64,000 nt of DNA from Flavobacterium piscinae. Lineage in GTDB: Bacteria > Bacteroidota > Bacteroidia > Flavobacteriales > Flavobacteriaceae. The notes beneath the pieces were generated by a model. The model was given only the letters and a program-made list of their open reading frames with translations. It was not told the origin of the DNA and did no database searches. This document shows, piece by piece, positions 45,594 through 54,403 of the stretch (position 1 is the first letter of the stretch; every line of letters starts with the position of its first letter). The stretch is taken from the NCBI RefSeq assembly GCF_004122145.1, contig NZ_SBKQ01000012.1:62001-126000 (forward strand). Direction: 5' to 3'. The translations under genes and the position numbers were made by a program.

Positions 45594-46139
45594 ATGAGTA
45601 AACATTTAATTGTTGAACGGATTAAAAAGCATGATAACGAATTGCTGAAAAAGATCTATTTAGAAAATAAGTTGTCTTTTTTTAAGATTGCAAATCAGTA
45701 TCAGTTACCCGAAGAAGTAGCTCTTGATATTTACCAAGATAGTATGGTTGCATTGATTGAAAACGCTCGTAAAAATAAAATTGATGATTTACAAAGCAGT
45801 ATAAACACGTACCTGATTGGTATTGGGAAATTCATGATATACAATTATTTAAATGCACAAAAGAAAAATAAAGGAATCAACATCGATGAAATTAATCAGG
45901 ATGAATTATTAAATTTTTCAACCAATGATGAATCGCTAAATGGACGAGAAATAGCCCTGAAAAAAGCATATGAATCACTGGGTGAGCAATGCAGGAAAAT
46001 TTTAAATCTGTTCTATTTTGAAAACAAAAAATTAGAAGAAATTCAACAAATTTTAAGGTATGAAAATAAAGATGTGTTAAAAAGCCAAAAATCACGTTGC
46101 ATTTCCCATTTAAAAAAATCCTTAAATCACAAAAAATGA
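45594..46139 (+). CDS. ECF-type RNA polymerase sigma factor
   Basis: A 181-residue sigma-70 family factor with region 2 (ELLKKIYLENKLSFFKIANQYQ, then EVALDIYQDSMVAL) and region 4 (ALKKAYESLGEQCRKILNLFYFENKKLEEIQQIL, then a helix with SQKSRCISHLKK that reads the -35 element). There is no N-terminal region 1. The gene overlaps the next by four bases as ATGA, which is typical of a sigma/anti-sigma pair. It is divergent from the OmpA gene and may control it, itself and the CHAT gene; no target promoter could be derived from the sequence. Confidence 0.88.
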   Translation: MSKHLIVERIKKHDNELLKKIYLENKLSFFKIANQYQLPEEVALDIYQDSMVALIENARKNKIDDLQSSINTYLIGIGKFMIYNYLNAQKKNKGINIDEINQDELLNFSTNDESLNGREIALKKAYESLGEQCRKILNLFYFENKKLEEIQQILRYENKDVLKSQKSRCISHLKKSLNHKK

Positions 46140-46855
46140 ATGAATTAATAGAAAAATACTTTGAAAATACACTAAGTGCTGAGGAAAAAGTTACATGGGA
46201 GGAAAATCTTAAAAACGACCCGGAATTCAAAAAAGAAGTTGAATTTCAATTGGAAATAAAAAATGCTGTACTACTTGCTGAGAGACAGAAAATTAAAAAC
46301 GAAATTAAACAATTTGAGCTAGAGAATTTTAAACCGGTTTTTCAATTACGAAAGTATTTTCCTTATGCTGCAATTTTTGTGGCCTTTATTTCATTACTCT
46401 TTTATTTTTCTAATCAAAATCAATCAACACAAAGCCTGTATGCTAAATACCATGACCCTTATCCAAATACCGAAATTTCAAATACGCGAAATGCATATCA
46501 AAAAAATTCGACTATTGAACAAGCTTTTATGGCCTATGATTTAAATGATTTTAAAAAAGCAAATGATCAGTTCGATAAAATTCTTGAATCGTCTAACGAA
46601 GAATACATTCTATTTTACAAAGCCATTTGCTTGATGGAATTAAACCAACATGATCAAGCTCTAAAACTATTTGAAACGACAAATTGGACTGCTAATTACC
46701 TTGAAAAAGCAAGATGGTATCAATCGCTTTGCTACCTAAAAACAAACGAATTAAAAAAAGCTGAAAACACATTAGAAGTACTAAGCAATAAACAATCCTT
46801 CAAAAAAACAGAAGCCGAGGAATTACTTTCTGAACTTAAAAAAATAAAAAAATAA
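46136..46855 (+). CDS. Membrane TPR protein, putative anti-sigma factor
   Basis: A 239-residue protein with an N-terminal cytoplasmic domain (NELIEKYFENTLSAEEK, similar to the sigma-binding region of anti-sigma factors), one membrane helix (about 75-92, PYAAIFVAFISLLFYF) and an extracytoplasmic part with TPR-like helices (AFMAYDLNDFKKANDQFDKIL, FYKAICLMELNQHDQALKLF). This layout suits an anti-sigma factor that senses signals outside through TPRs. The ATG at 46136 overlaps the sigma stop; an upstream in-frame start would run into it. Its 3' end overlaps the CHAT gene tail to tail by 33 bp. Confidence 0.75.
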   Translation: MNELIEKYFENTLSAEEKVTWEENLKNDPEFKKEVEFQLEIKNAVLLAERQKIKNEIKQFELENFKPVFQLRKYFPYAAIFVAFISLLFYFSNQNQSTQSLYAKYHDPYPNTEISNTRNAYQKNSTIEQAFMAYDLNDFKKANDQFDKILESSNEEYILFYKAICLMELNQHDQALKLFETTNWTANYLEKARWYQSLCYLKTNELKKAENTLEVLSNKQSFKKTEAEELLSELKKIKK

Positions 46856-49753
46856 AAGACCCAAAAGCACAATTGCTACAAATAAATAGTACAAATAATT
46901 TGTTTCAGAAACCAACGCATTGGGATTGCCACTTAAAACAAATCCCGACCAATAATAAGGATGTTTTAATTCCTCCGCTTTAACAGATTTTAAAAATTTA
47001 AGTTTCGCAAGTTGAAGTGCTTCACTTTTAGAAAAACCTTCTGCAAGGTAATCATAAAAAAAATGCATGATTTCACCTCCCTGTTTATCCGGTATTTGCC
47101 ATAAACTATGAATAGTAGCGGCTACACCACTATAAGTAAAAGCCCTAGACAAACTCATTATTCCTTCACCTTCTATATTTTTACCATAGCCTGTTTCACA
47201 AGCACTTAAAACCAATAAATCCAATGGTAACTTTTGAGCATACAAATCAGAAAAATAAAGATTTTCTAAACCAAAAATTAACTTTGATTCATCTTCGTTA
47301 TCATTATTAACCTGTGCATGCATGGCCAAATGATAAATACTATAGGAACCGGTGTTTTTAAAAAAATTAGTTTTTGTTGCTCGATTATCAGAAAAATAAG
47401 TGGCATTAAACTTTTCTTTCAAAAACAAGGCTTCTCGCTCTGCAAAAGGCAAAATTGATGAGGTTGTATTTTCATAATTGGGATGAAAAACAGCTAACTT
47501 AAACTTTTTTTGAGTAGAAATATCTCGCTGGAAAGCATATAATGTTAAAGAAGAGGCATAGTGAATTGCGTATTGTTCCACCAGAAATTTATTGTTTACT
47601 TGCAACGTCTCAAAAGGCAAAAAACTTAAAATACCTTTGCATACAATTGTTAGTTGATTTGAATGTGGTGTAATATTTTTGAATAATTTATCATACAATT
47701 CTTTATTTAATTGCTTTAAATCTTTTTTACTTAAAAGTGCATTTCTGTAGGCTACAACAGTTTGATATAAATTTTCTTTATTTTCAATTTTAGTAAGCTG
47801 CTTTACACCCTCTTTAGTTAAAACCACAACATATACGTTTTCTTTAGTTGGGTAGTAATTAATAAGTGTTTCATCGGCCTGTAAAGTAGAAATAAAATCT
47901 GATGTAGTGTACTTTGATTCAAACAATCTGGAATAATTAGCGTTGGATTTCAAAAGTTTTAACTGCAGTTGTTCGATTTGGGAGGTCAATTCTAAAATAG
48001 TGTTTTCAAACGTTTTTATTTTAGTCAAATTAGCCGGCTTTTTCTCTTTCTCTTTCTGAATGTTCGATTTGTAATGAACAATTTCTGCGTTTAAATTTTG
48101 TAGTAACGTATAGTTTTCATCCAATTCCAAGAGTGATTTAGAAGTGTTATTCCGAATAAAATTTGACCAAAGATATTTAGAGTTTGTATGCTCAATTGCG
48201 TTTAGAACTGTTTCTAGTTTAGAAAAATCATATTGGGCTATACGAAATAATCCTTCTTGAACATGATCTAAATAATCAATTAATTTAGAATTAAATAATC
48301 CGTTTTTGTAAATTGAGTTAAATTGTTTGACACAATTTTCATACAATAAAAAAGACTTCTGTAAAGTGGCAGGCTCTTGATTCTTTTCAAACTTTTTTAA
48401 ATAAAAATTTGCTATTTCTGTAGAATAGGATAGCGTTTCTATATCGGCACTCTTCTCTTCATCTAAAATTTTATGAGCAAGCTGATAATAGGTTTCCGCC
48501 TCAGCTAAGATTCCCATTTCTTTTAAAACAATACCTTTGCTAACCAACAAGCCCGCATGATTACCTTTGATGGTTTGACCAGCGAGTTGCAATGCTTCAT
48601 CGATATAATAAAGGGCTTTTCGGTATTCCTTTTTATTCCTTTTTAAAACCACTATATGTGAATATAAAACCAATAAACCCTCTGTATAGTTATTTTCTTT
48701 TAAAAAGTGTTCAGTCTCAAAAGCTAACTTTTCAGCTTGCTGATTTTTTTTATTTTGAATGTAAAAATTTAACAAAACATTGTTTGCAGTGGATAGATAG
48801 TTTATGAAGTTGTCATTCTTAGGGATATGCTTATAATAGTTGAAAAGTTTTTGGTGTGTGGCAACACATGAAATATTATCCGTAAACGTTTGTATTTTAA
48901 GTTCATTAAGCAAAATACTAAGGCGTACTTTATGGATAGCAATTTCGTCAGTAGTAGGCAATTGATTCGCTACTTTTTTTAATTTATTTAAATAAAATTC
49001 GGCCTTTTTAATCTCGCCATAAGGAATAAAGTTATAAATCAAATTGTTGTAAGCCGTTGTAAGGTAATTGGCATTCTCGGATGCATTTTTTTCCCAAATA
49101 GTGGTAGCTAATACATAATAGTCATTGCATTTTTTAAAATTTGATAATCTTGAATATTCAAATCCTAAATTATTATACAGCAATGCCATCTCGCTGGTAA
49201 GTGCTAATCCTTGCTGTTCATATAGCTTTTTTGCTTTTTCATAATAGCTTATAGCTTCATAGGGTAATGCTAATTCGCCGTAAACATAAGCAATATCATA
49301 AACCACTTCAGTTTGTTTTGCAAGCGTAGTTTTTAGAGTAGTAGTTTCTATCTTATTTAAAAGTTCTTTAGCAACTTCTAAAGATTTTTCCCAATCTTGT
49401 TCAGCATAAGCAATAGCATGATAATAATTTCCATAAAACTCAATTAAATAATCATCGGATAGAAATGAATCGTTTGCCACACGAAGTTTCATCTTTTCTA
49501 GCAATGCTAATCCTTCTTGCCATGTATGGGTTAAATAATATTCTGAAAGCTTTAATTTTATCTTATTTCGCTCCAAAACTGAAAATTCTTTAGTTTGATC
49601 TATAACCGATTTCCTTATTCGAATAGATTCGGTATACTGATTGACAAAATGTAAAGAATCAGCGGTAGTTTCTGATATTTTAGACTGACTGAATAGTTGA
49701 AATATTTGAAAAAATAGGAATAAACTACTTAAGAAGCTCTTACTTTTTTGCAT
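46823..49753 (-). CDS. TPR-CHAT (caspase-like) membrane protein
   Basis: A 976-residue protein with a likely signal peptide (SFLSSLFLFFQIFQLFSQ), an array of TPR helices over the first 450 or so residues, a helical and coiled-coil stretch, and a CHAT domain that resembles caspases. The probable catalytic dyad is His812 (YHLAMHAQ) and Cys852 (LSACETGYG), 40 residues apart, followed by GEGIMSLSRAF. One C-terminal membrane helix (LYYLFVAIVLLGLLFFYFF) has a basic tail. The topology puts the protease outside the cytoplasm. It is convergent with the sigma/TPR pair. Substrate unknown; no gasdermin or CRISPR gene is near. Confidence 0.85.
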   Translation of the reverse strand: MQKSKSFLSSLFLFFQIFQLFSQSKISETTADSLHFVNQYTESIRIRKSVIDQTKEFSVLERNKIKLKLSEYYLTHTWQEGLALLEKMKLRVANDSFLSDDYLIEFYGNYYHAIAYAEQDWEKSLEVAKELLNKIETTTLKTTLAKQTEVVYDIAYVYGELALPYEAISYYEKAKKLYEQQGLALTSEMALLYNNLGFEYSRLSNFKKCNDYYVLATTIWEKNASENANYLTTAYNNLIYNFIPYGEIKKAEFYLNKLKKVANQLPTTDEIAIHKVRLSILLNELKIQTFTDNISCVATHQKLFNYYKHIPKNDNFINYLSTANNVLLNFYIQNKKNQQAEKLAFETEHFLKENNYTEGLLVLYSHIVVLKRNKKEYRKALYYIDEALQLAGQTIKGNHAGLLVSKGIVLKEMGILAEAETYYQLAHKILDEEKSADIETLSYSTEIANFYLKKFEKNQEPATLQKSFLLYENCVKQFNSIYKNGLFNSKLIDYLDHVQEGLFRIAQYDFSKLETVLNAIEHTNSKYLWSNFIRNNTSKSLLELDENYTLLQNLNAEIVHYKSNIQKEKEKKPANLTKIKTFENTILELTSQIEQLQLKLLKSNANYSRLFESKYTTSDFISTLQADETLINYYPTKENVYVVVLTKEGVKQLTKIENKENLYQTVVAYRNALLSKKDLKQLNKELYDKLFKNITPHSNQLTIVCKGILSFLPFETLQVNNKFLVEQYAIHYASSLTLYAFQRDISTQKKFKLAVFHPNYENTTSSILPFAEREALFLKEKFNATYFSDNRATKTNFFKNTGSYSIYHLAMHAQVNNDNEDESKLIFGLENLYFSDLYAQKLPLDLLVLSACETGYGKNIEGEGIMSLSRAFTYSGVAATIHSLWQIPDKQGGEIMHFFYDYLAEGFSKSEALQLAKLKFLKSVKAEELKHPYYWSGFVLSGNPNALVSETNYLYYLFVAIVLLGLLFFYFFKFRK

Positions 49754-50021
49754 AAATTGTAAAACAATTAATTATTCATAATTTGAAGTAAAAACGCTTT
49801 GCGATTCATTTAAATACTTTTGTATAGCCTAAAAATAATAATTTATAACCAAAAAAAGCAACTACAAACTATTATTAACATAATGAAAATATCATCAAAT
49901 GAATAAATCATTTTCAATAATGAAAACTTTACTTTTAAATATAAAAGAGCGGTGACACAAAAATAAAAAATTCTAAATACATTAAAACTTGAATAAAAAA
50001 CAGTTTTAACGCAAAAAGTAG

Positions 50022-51143
50022 TTACTTCCTCTCCCTCAAATCCGTCATCGGTCGTTCAAAAAAACGATACAACAAATACGAAAAAACAAGTATGATTAAC
50101 CAATACACCAAGGTATAAAGTAATAACGGAATTCCCTCCAAATGGTCAGAAGGAACCAATACTTTCATACTATGCAAAATGATGGTGTAATGCAACAAAT
50201 AAATGCTGTACGATAAAACGCTGAGTAAAGTCAGCCCTTTTAAAACCGGAGTAGATGAAATGGTAATCGTAAACAAATACGGCATCAAACTGCAAATAGA
50301 AACAGAATTCAACGACAAATAAAAGACATTGAAAAAGCCCGGATGCGTTTCAAAAGAAATCCCCCAATAAAAAATAAATAAGTGAAGAGTGAATATGCCT
50401 AGAATCCCAAACACAAAAAGCAACTTGGTCAAACTAGCCGAAATAGGGAAATTCACATAAAGGTAATACGCCAAAAAACCATAATAAATGGCATCCAAAC
50501 GATACATAGAAACTTTTCTGAGGTTTTCATTCCATTCATAAATAGAAGCCAATTGATGTGTTTCGTGAAACCAAAAACGAATGAGTAGCACAGCACAAAT
50601 AATGCCGCAAGTGACCCATAAAAACAATTTTTTGCGATTAATGGACGGAATGAAACGGATAAACAAATACAGCAAAACCGGACCTAAAATATAACAAAAT
50701 TGCTCCACCGATAAACTCCACGATATCCTCGAGAAATCGGGAGAATGCGAAAAAAAGTTTTGCAGGTAAACAAAATACAACCCAATACGTTCAGGTAGTT
50801 GACCGTAAATTAAATACCATAGAAGGAGGTTAATGAGTAATACAAGGTAGTAATTCGGTAGAGTCCTAAACCATCGGCGTTTCCAAAATTCACGGACATC
50901 CTGAAACGAAAAATCGTCTTTTTGAATGAGGCGATAGACGATCTTTCCAATTAAAAAACCACTAATGGCAAAAAAGATTTCTACACCAATGGTCGCTGTA
51001 AAATGCATCAACCATTTCACCAAGGGCGGATAATTTTCACTAATCCATAACGAATGCGAAAAGACAACTAAAAAAATAGCAATGGATCGAGCTAAATCTA
51101 AACCCGGAATCCGTTTTTCTAAGTTAATAGGTAGTCCAAACAT
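50022..51143 (-). CDS. Acyltransferase 3 family membrane protein
   Basis: A third acyltransferase of the same family, 373 residues, with about ten hydrophobic segments. The N-terminus GLDLARSIAIFLVVFSHSLW has the conserved Arg and His; TIGVEIFFAISGFLIGKIV is the second motif. It is more distant from the tandem pair than those are from each other. The order moxR then acyltransferase on the same strand, 18 bases apart, suggests it may be transcribed with the moxR/PPIase cluster. Its acceptor is unknown, probably a surface glycan. Confidence 0.88.
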   Translation of the reverse strand: MFGLPINLEKRIPGLDLARSIAIFLVVFSHSLWISENYPPLVKWLMHFTATIGVEIFFAISGFLIGKIVYRLIQKDDFSFQDVREFWKRRWFRTLPNYYLVLLINLLLWYLIYGQLPERIGLYFVYLQNFFSHSPDFSRISWSLSVEQFCYILGPVLLYLFIRFIPSINRKKLFLWVTCGIICAVLLIRFWFHETHQLASIYEWNENLRKVSMYRLDAIYYGFLAYYLYVNFPISASLTKLLFVFGILGIFTLHLFIFYWGISFETHPGFFNVFYLSLNSVSICSLMPYLFTITISSTPVLKGLTLLSVLSYSIYLLHYTIILHSMKVLVPSDHLEGIPLLLYTLVYWLIILVFSYLLYRFFERPMTDLRERK

Positions 51144-51161
51144 CCAGTATTGGTTTGGTAT

Positions 51162-52115
51162 TTAATATAACTGCTCGATGATTTTTTCGATGGAAAGTCC
51201 TTCGGCATCCGCTTTGTAGTTTTTCACGACACGGTGACGCAAGATTCCTTCGGCTACAGCCTTCACATCTTCAATATCCGGTGAAAATTTTCCGTTAAAA
51301 GCAGCATGAGCTTTGGCTGCCAAAATGAGGTTTTGAGAAGCCCTTGGACCGGCACCCCAATCAATATAGTTTTTGATAAAATCAGTCGCAATAGGACTGT
51401 CCGGACGTGTTTTAGTTACCAGCGTTACCGCATATTCAATCACATTGTCAGCCACAGGAATACGGCGAATCAAATGTTGAAAATCAATAATTTCCTGTGC
51501 AGAGAACAACGAATTGATAACGGGTTTATCATCGGAAGTTGTACTTTTAACAACCTGTACTTCTTCAGCAAACGAAGGATAATCCAATTTGATGGAAAAC
51601 ATAAAACGGTCCAATTGAGCTTCCGGCAACGGATAAGTTCCTTCTTGCTCAATGGGGTTTTGAGTGGCCAATACAAAATAAGGCAAACTCAATTTATAAT
51701 TGTGTCCGGCAATCGTGACCGCACGTTCCTGCATGGCTTCTAAAAGAGCGGCTTGTGTTTTGGGTGGCGTACGGTTAATCTCGTCGGCTAAAATAATATT
51801 GGAAAAAATCGGTCCTTTAATGAATTTGAATGTTCTATTCTCATCTAAAATTTCACTTCCCAAAATATCAGAAGGCATCAAATCGGGTGTAAACTGAATG
51901 CGTTTAAAATCCAATCCCAAAGCCTGAGCAATCGTATTCACCATCAAGGTTTTGGCCAAACCCGGCACACCCACCAACAGAGCATGACCGCCGGAAAAAA
52001 TACTCAACAAAATCTGATCAACAACCAAGTCTTGACCTACAATGATTTTAGAAATTTCTTGCTTTAAATCTTTTCTTTTTTGAACTAAATTTTGAATTGC
52101 TGTTACATCAGACAT
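51162..52115 (-). CDS. MoxR-family AAA+ ATPase
   Basis: A 317-residue AAA+ chaperone-like ATPase of the MoxR branch. Walker A is GVPGLAKT (49-56); Walker B and the following loop read ILADEINRTPPKTQAALLEAM, and the sensor region LATQNPIEQEGTYPLPEAQLDRF is the family fingerprint. MoxR proteins insert metals or mature VWA-domain proteins; in flavobacteria the partner DUF58 and VWA genes usually stand nearby, but none is seen in this window. It lies 37 bases downstream of the PPIase genes on the same strand. Confidence 0.94.
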   Translation of the reverse strand: MSDVTAIQNLVQKRKDLKQEISKIIVGQDLVVDQILLSIFSGGHALLVGVPGLAKTLMVNTIAQALGLDFKRIQFTPDLMPSDILGSEILDENRTFKFIKGPIFSNIILADEINRTPPKTQAALLEAMQERAVTIAGHNYKLSLPYFVLATQNPIEQEGTYPLPEAQLDRFMFSIKLDYPSFAEEVQVVKSTTSDDKPVINSLFSAQEIIDFQHLIRRIPVADNVIEYAVTLVTKTRPDSPIATDFIKNYIDWGAGPRASQNLILAAKAHAAFNGKFSPDIEDVKAVAEGILRHRVVKNYKADAEGLSIEKIIEQLY

Positions 52116-52152
52116 AGTGAGAAGGATATATAGATTTAAGAAATAGGATTGA

Positions 52153-53565
52153 TTATTTTTTCATCCAGTTATTCATAAACTGGCAATTTCGGTATTCTCC
52201 GTTAATTTTAATATACGTTTCCATGATTTTTTCATTTGACCATTTTCCGATAGCTTCAAATTGCTTTTCTTTTAACGCCAAATCTTTAATTTTAATGTAA
52301 TCCGTTGAATAATCGGCAATGTGCGAGTCGATACGGTTGGTGACCATTAACAATTTGTATTTTTTCATTCCTTTTTGATCTTCATCTAAAATGGGAACAG
52401 AAACTTCATTATCCTTTAAATTGGAAACTTGACCATATAATGTCGGATCCATTTTGGTTAATTCAAATTTAGAATCCATGGTTTTTGGATTCAACAAAAT
52501 TCCCCCATTAGCTCGGGTTTCTTTTTCATCAGACATACTCCGGGCAGCATCGGCAAAAGACAATTCACCATCCATGATTCGCTGACGGACCAATTGAGCT
52601 TTTTCTTTGGCTTCTTTTAAAGCTTCATCAGACACTTTGGGTGTTAACAAAATGTGTCGTAAATCAACTTCTTGCCCTCTGATTTTTTCAACTAAAATAA
52701 TATGATAACCAAATTCTGTTTCAAACGGTTTGGAAATTTCTCCTTCATTTAAACTAAAGGCTACTTCTTTAAACTCTTTGACAAACTGTGTTTTTCGGTT
52801 CATTTTGTAAAATCCACCAGTTGAAGCAGATGCTCTATCTTGTGTAAAAATAACAGCTTTCGTTTTAAAACTTGCACCGTTATTCAACACATCATTTCGT
52901 ATTTCATTCAATTTATCAATTACTTTCTGCTTTTCTTCCTGTGATATTTTGGGCTCAAAAACGATTTGAGAAACTTCCATTTCCGCCCCAAAAGTCGGTA
53001 AATCCTCTTTTGGTATTTTTTTGAAAAAAGTACGAACTTCTTCCGGGGTAATTTCAACTTCCTCCACCACTTTGTTTCGCATTTCTGTAGAAAGCTTATT
53101 CTGTTTTAATACATCAAAAAAGAAGGAACGAAAATCTTCCTCACTCTTTTTGTTGTAAAATTTCAACATTTTTTCCATCGAACCGATTTGACTCAACATA
53201 TACGCAATACGCTCTTCCATCATATTATTGATTTCAGAATCTTTTACCACAATCGTACTGTCTTGCAAGGCTTGATGGGCATACAAACGATCTTCCATCA
53301 ATTTGCCTAACAATTCACAACGGGATACATTTTCCGTAGAAATTCCTTGACTGGCAAGTTCAATGTATTCCATATCAATATCAGAGTCCAAAATAATATA
53401 CTCGCCTACCGTTGCAATAATTCCATCGATTTTCTTTCGCTTGAAAGGTTCAATACTATCTTTTTTCACCGGAGCATCTTCAGGAATTATTTCTTGTGCT
53501 TCACTGGAAAACCCAAAAGTGACTAGTAAAAGTAAGGCTATTGCTGTTTTATTGATAAATTTCAT
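52153..53565 (-). CDS. Periplasmic peptidylprolyl isomerase, SurA-like
   Basis: A 470-residue folding factor with a signal peptide (KFINKTAIALLLLVTFGFSSEAQ), a SurA-type N-terminal chaperone domain (IATVGEYIILDSDIDMEY) and two parvulin rotamase domains, roughly residues 185-285 and 290-395, the first ending FETEFGYHIILVEK and the second starting VDLRHILLTPK. It should help outer-membrane and exported proteins fold. I moved the start to the ATG at 53565; the longer frame adds 14 residues before the signal peptide and overlaps the upstream gene. It is third in the PPIase operon. Confidence 0.92.
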   Translation of the reverse strand: MKFINKTAIALLLLVTFGFSSEAQEIIPEDAPVKKDSIEPFKRKKIDGIIATVGEYIILDSDIDMEYIELASQGISTENVSRCELLGKLMEDRLYAHQALQDSTIVVKDSEINNMMEERIAYMLSQIGSMEKMLKFYNKKSEEDFRSFFFDVLKQNKLSTEMRNKVVEEVEITPEEVRTFFKKIPKEDLPTFGAEMEVSQIVFEPKISQEEKQKVIDKLNEIRNDVLNNGASFKTKAVIFTQDRASASTGGFYKMNRKTQFVKEFKEVAFSLNEGEISKPFETEFGYHIILVEKIRGQEVDLRHILLTPKVSDEALKEAKEKAQLVRQRIMDGELSFADAARSMSDEKETRANGGILLNPKTMDSKFELTKMDPTLYGQVSNLKDNEVSVPILDEDQKGMKKYKLLMVTNRIDSHIADYSTDYIKIKDLALKEKQFEAIGKWSNEKIMETYIKINGEYRNCQFMNNWMKK

Positions 53566-54403
53566 ATTTGTTGTTTTTAATGGCATCATCGGTGATTTCC
53601 TTCTCAAATTTTTTAATTAAATCTAGTTTTCTTTTGTTGATTATTAATTCCTTGATGGTTGGTTTTACATAATCAAACGGACTTATTTCATTTTTATCAA
53701 TTACATTTCTGATTTTCACAAAATATACAGTCAAGGAGTCCGGTTGTTGTATTGACTTCCCTTCTACTATAAACTCTTCTCTGTTTTCAGGGGTAATAAA
53801 AGGCAACTTTCTGTAAATTTGATTCATTTCTACCCAAACGGAATCATTCAAAGCCGAACTCTTAAATTGTAACTGATAAGTTTCCCAAAACGCTTGATCA
53901 CTTTTTTTAGTATCAAAAAATTTACTTTTAATCAGGTCAAACTTTGGATGATCTTTCGGCAGGTTGATGTATCGCAAGCGAATCAATGTCCCGTTTGTTC
54001 TGAAATTTTCTCTGTTTTCTTGGTAATAGGTTGTAATTTCATTCTCTGAAACGAGAGTATCAACTTCTCGCTTTACAATTTCCTCTAAATAAGCTTTGGT
54101 GTATAAATCAACCTTGTATTGTTGAATCAACTTGTCAAAAACTTCCTGTTGCTCTTTATCTATATTTATTTCTGCAGCTTTAATGAGCAATTTCTGTGTA
54201 GCCCAACGATCAATAAAATTGCGAACAATCGTGATACTGTCTTCTTTCGAGGTGCCCTCTGAAACCAAATCCACTAAATCGCTTTTATATAAATAACTTT
54301 CGCCCACTCTGGCAACCGCTTCAGGCTTTTCTTCCGGTTTAAAATAAGAACAAGAAGTAAAAACAAAGTACAACAGAATGATGACCGTTGGTTTATTCAT
54401 CAT
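53549..54403 (-). CDS. SurA-N-type lipoprotein without a rotamase domain
   Basis: A 284-residue lipoprotein. The signal sequence KPTVIILLYFVFTSCSYF has a lipobox with Cys. The body begins EAVARVGESYLYKSDLVDLV, the strand-and-helix pattern of the SurA N-terminal chaperone domain, with FIDRWATQKLLIKAAEINI. No second parvulin motif was found, so it is probably a chaperone rather than an isomerase. It overlaps the upstream PPIase by four bases (ATGA) and the downstream one by 17 bases, so translation is coupled. Function is inferred from position and the partial domain match. Confidence 0.75.
   Translation of the reverse strand: MMNKPTVIILLYFVFTSCSYFKPEEKPEAVARVGESYLYKSDLVDLVSEGTSKEDSITIVRNFIDRWATQKLLIKAAEINIDKEQQEVFDKLIQQYKVDLYTKAYLEEIVKREVDTLVSENEITTYYQENRENFRTNGTLIRLRYINLPKDHPKFDLIKSKFFDTKKSDQAFWETYQLQFKSSALNDSVWVEMNQIYRKLPFITPENREEFIVEGKSIQQPDSLTVYFVKIRNVIDKNEISPFDYVKPTIKELIINKRKLDLIKKFEKEITDDAIKNNKYEIYQ

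Noticed and set aside
46823..49753. CHAT protease as part of a gasdermin or type III-E CRISPR (Craspase) defence system
   Set aside because: No gasdermin-like, Cas7-11 or CRISPR features are within the window; the neighbours are a sigma factor and surface proteins.
49754..50021. Possible small gene in the gap before the third acyltransferase
   Set aside because: The 268 bp are AT-rich with no frame longer than a few dozen codons and no clear promoter or hairpin.
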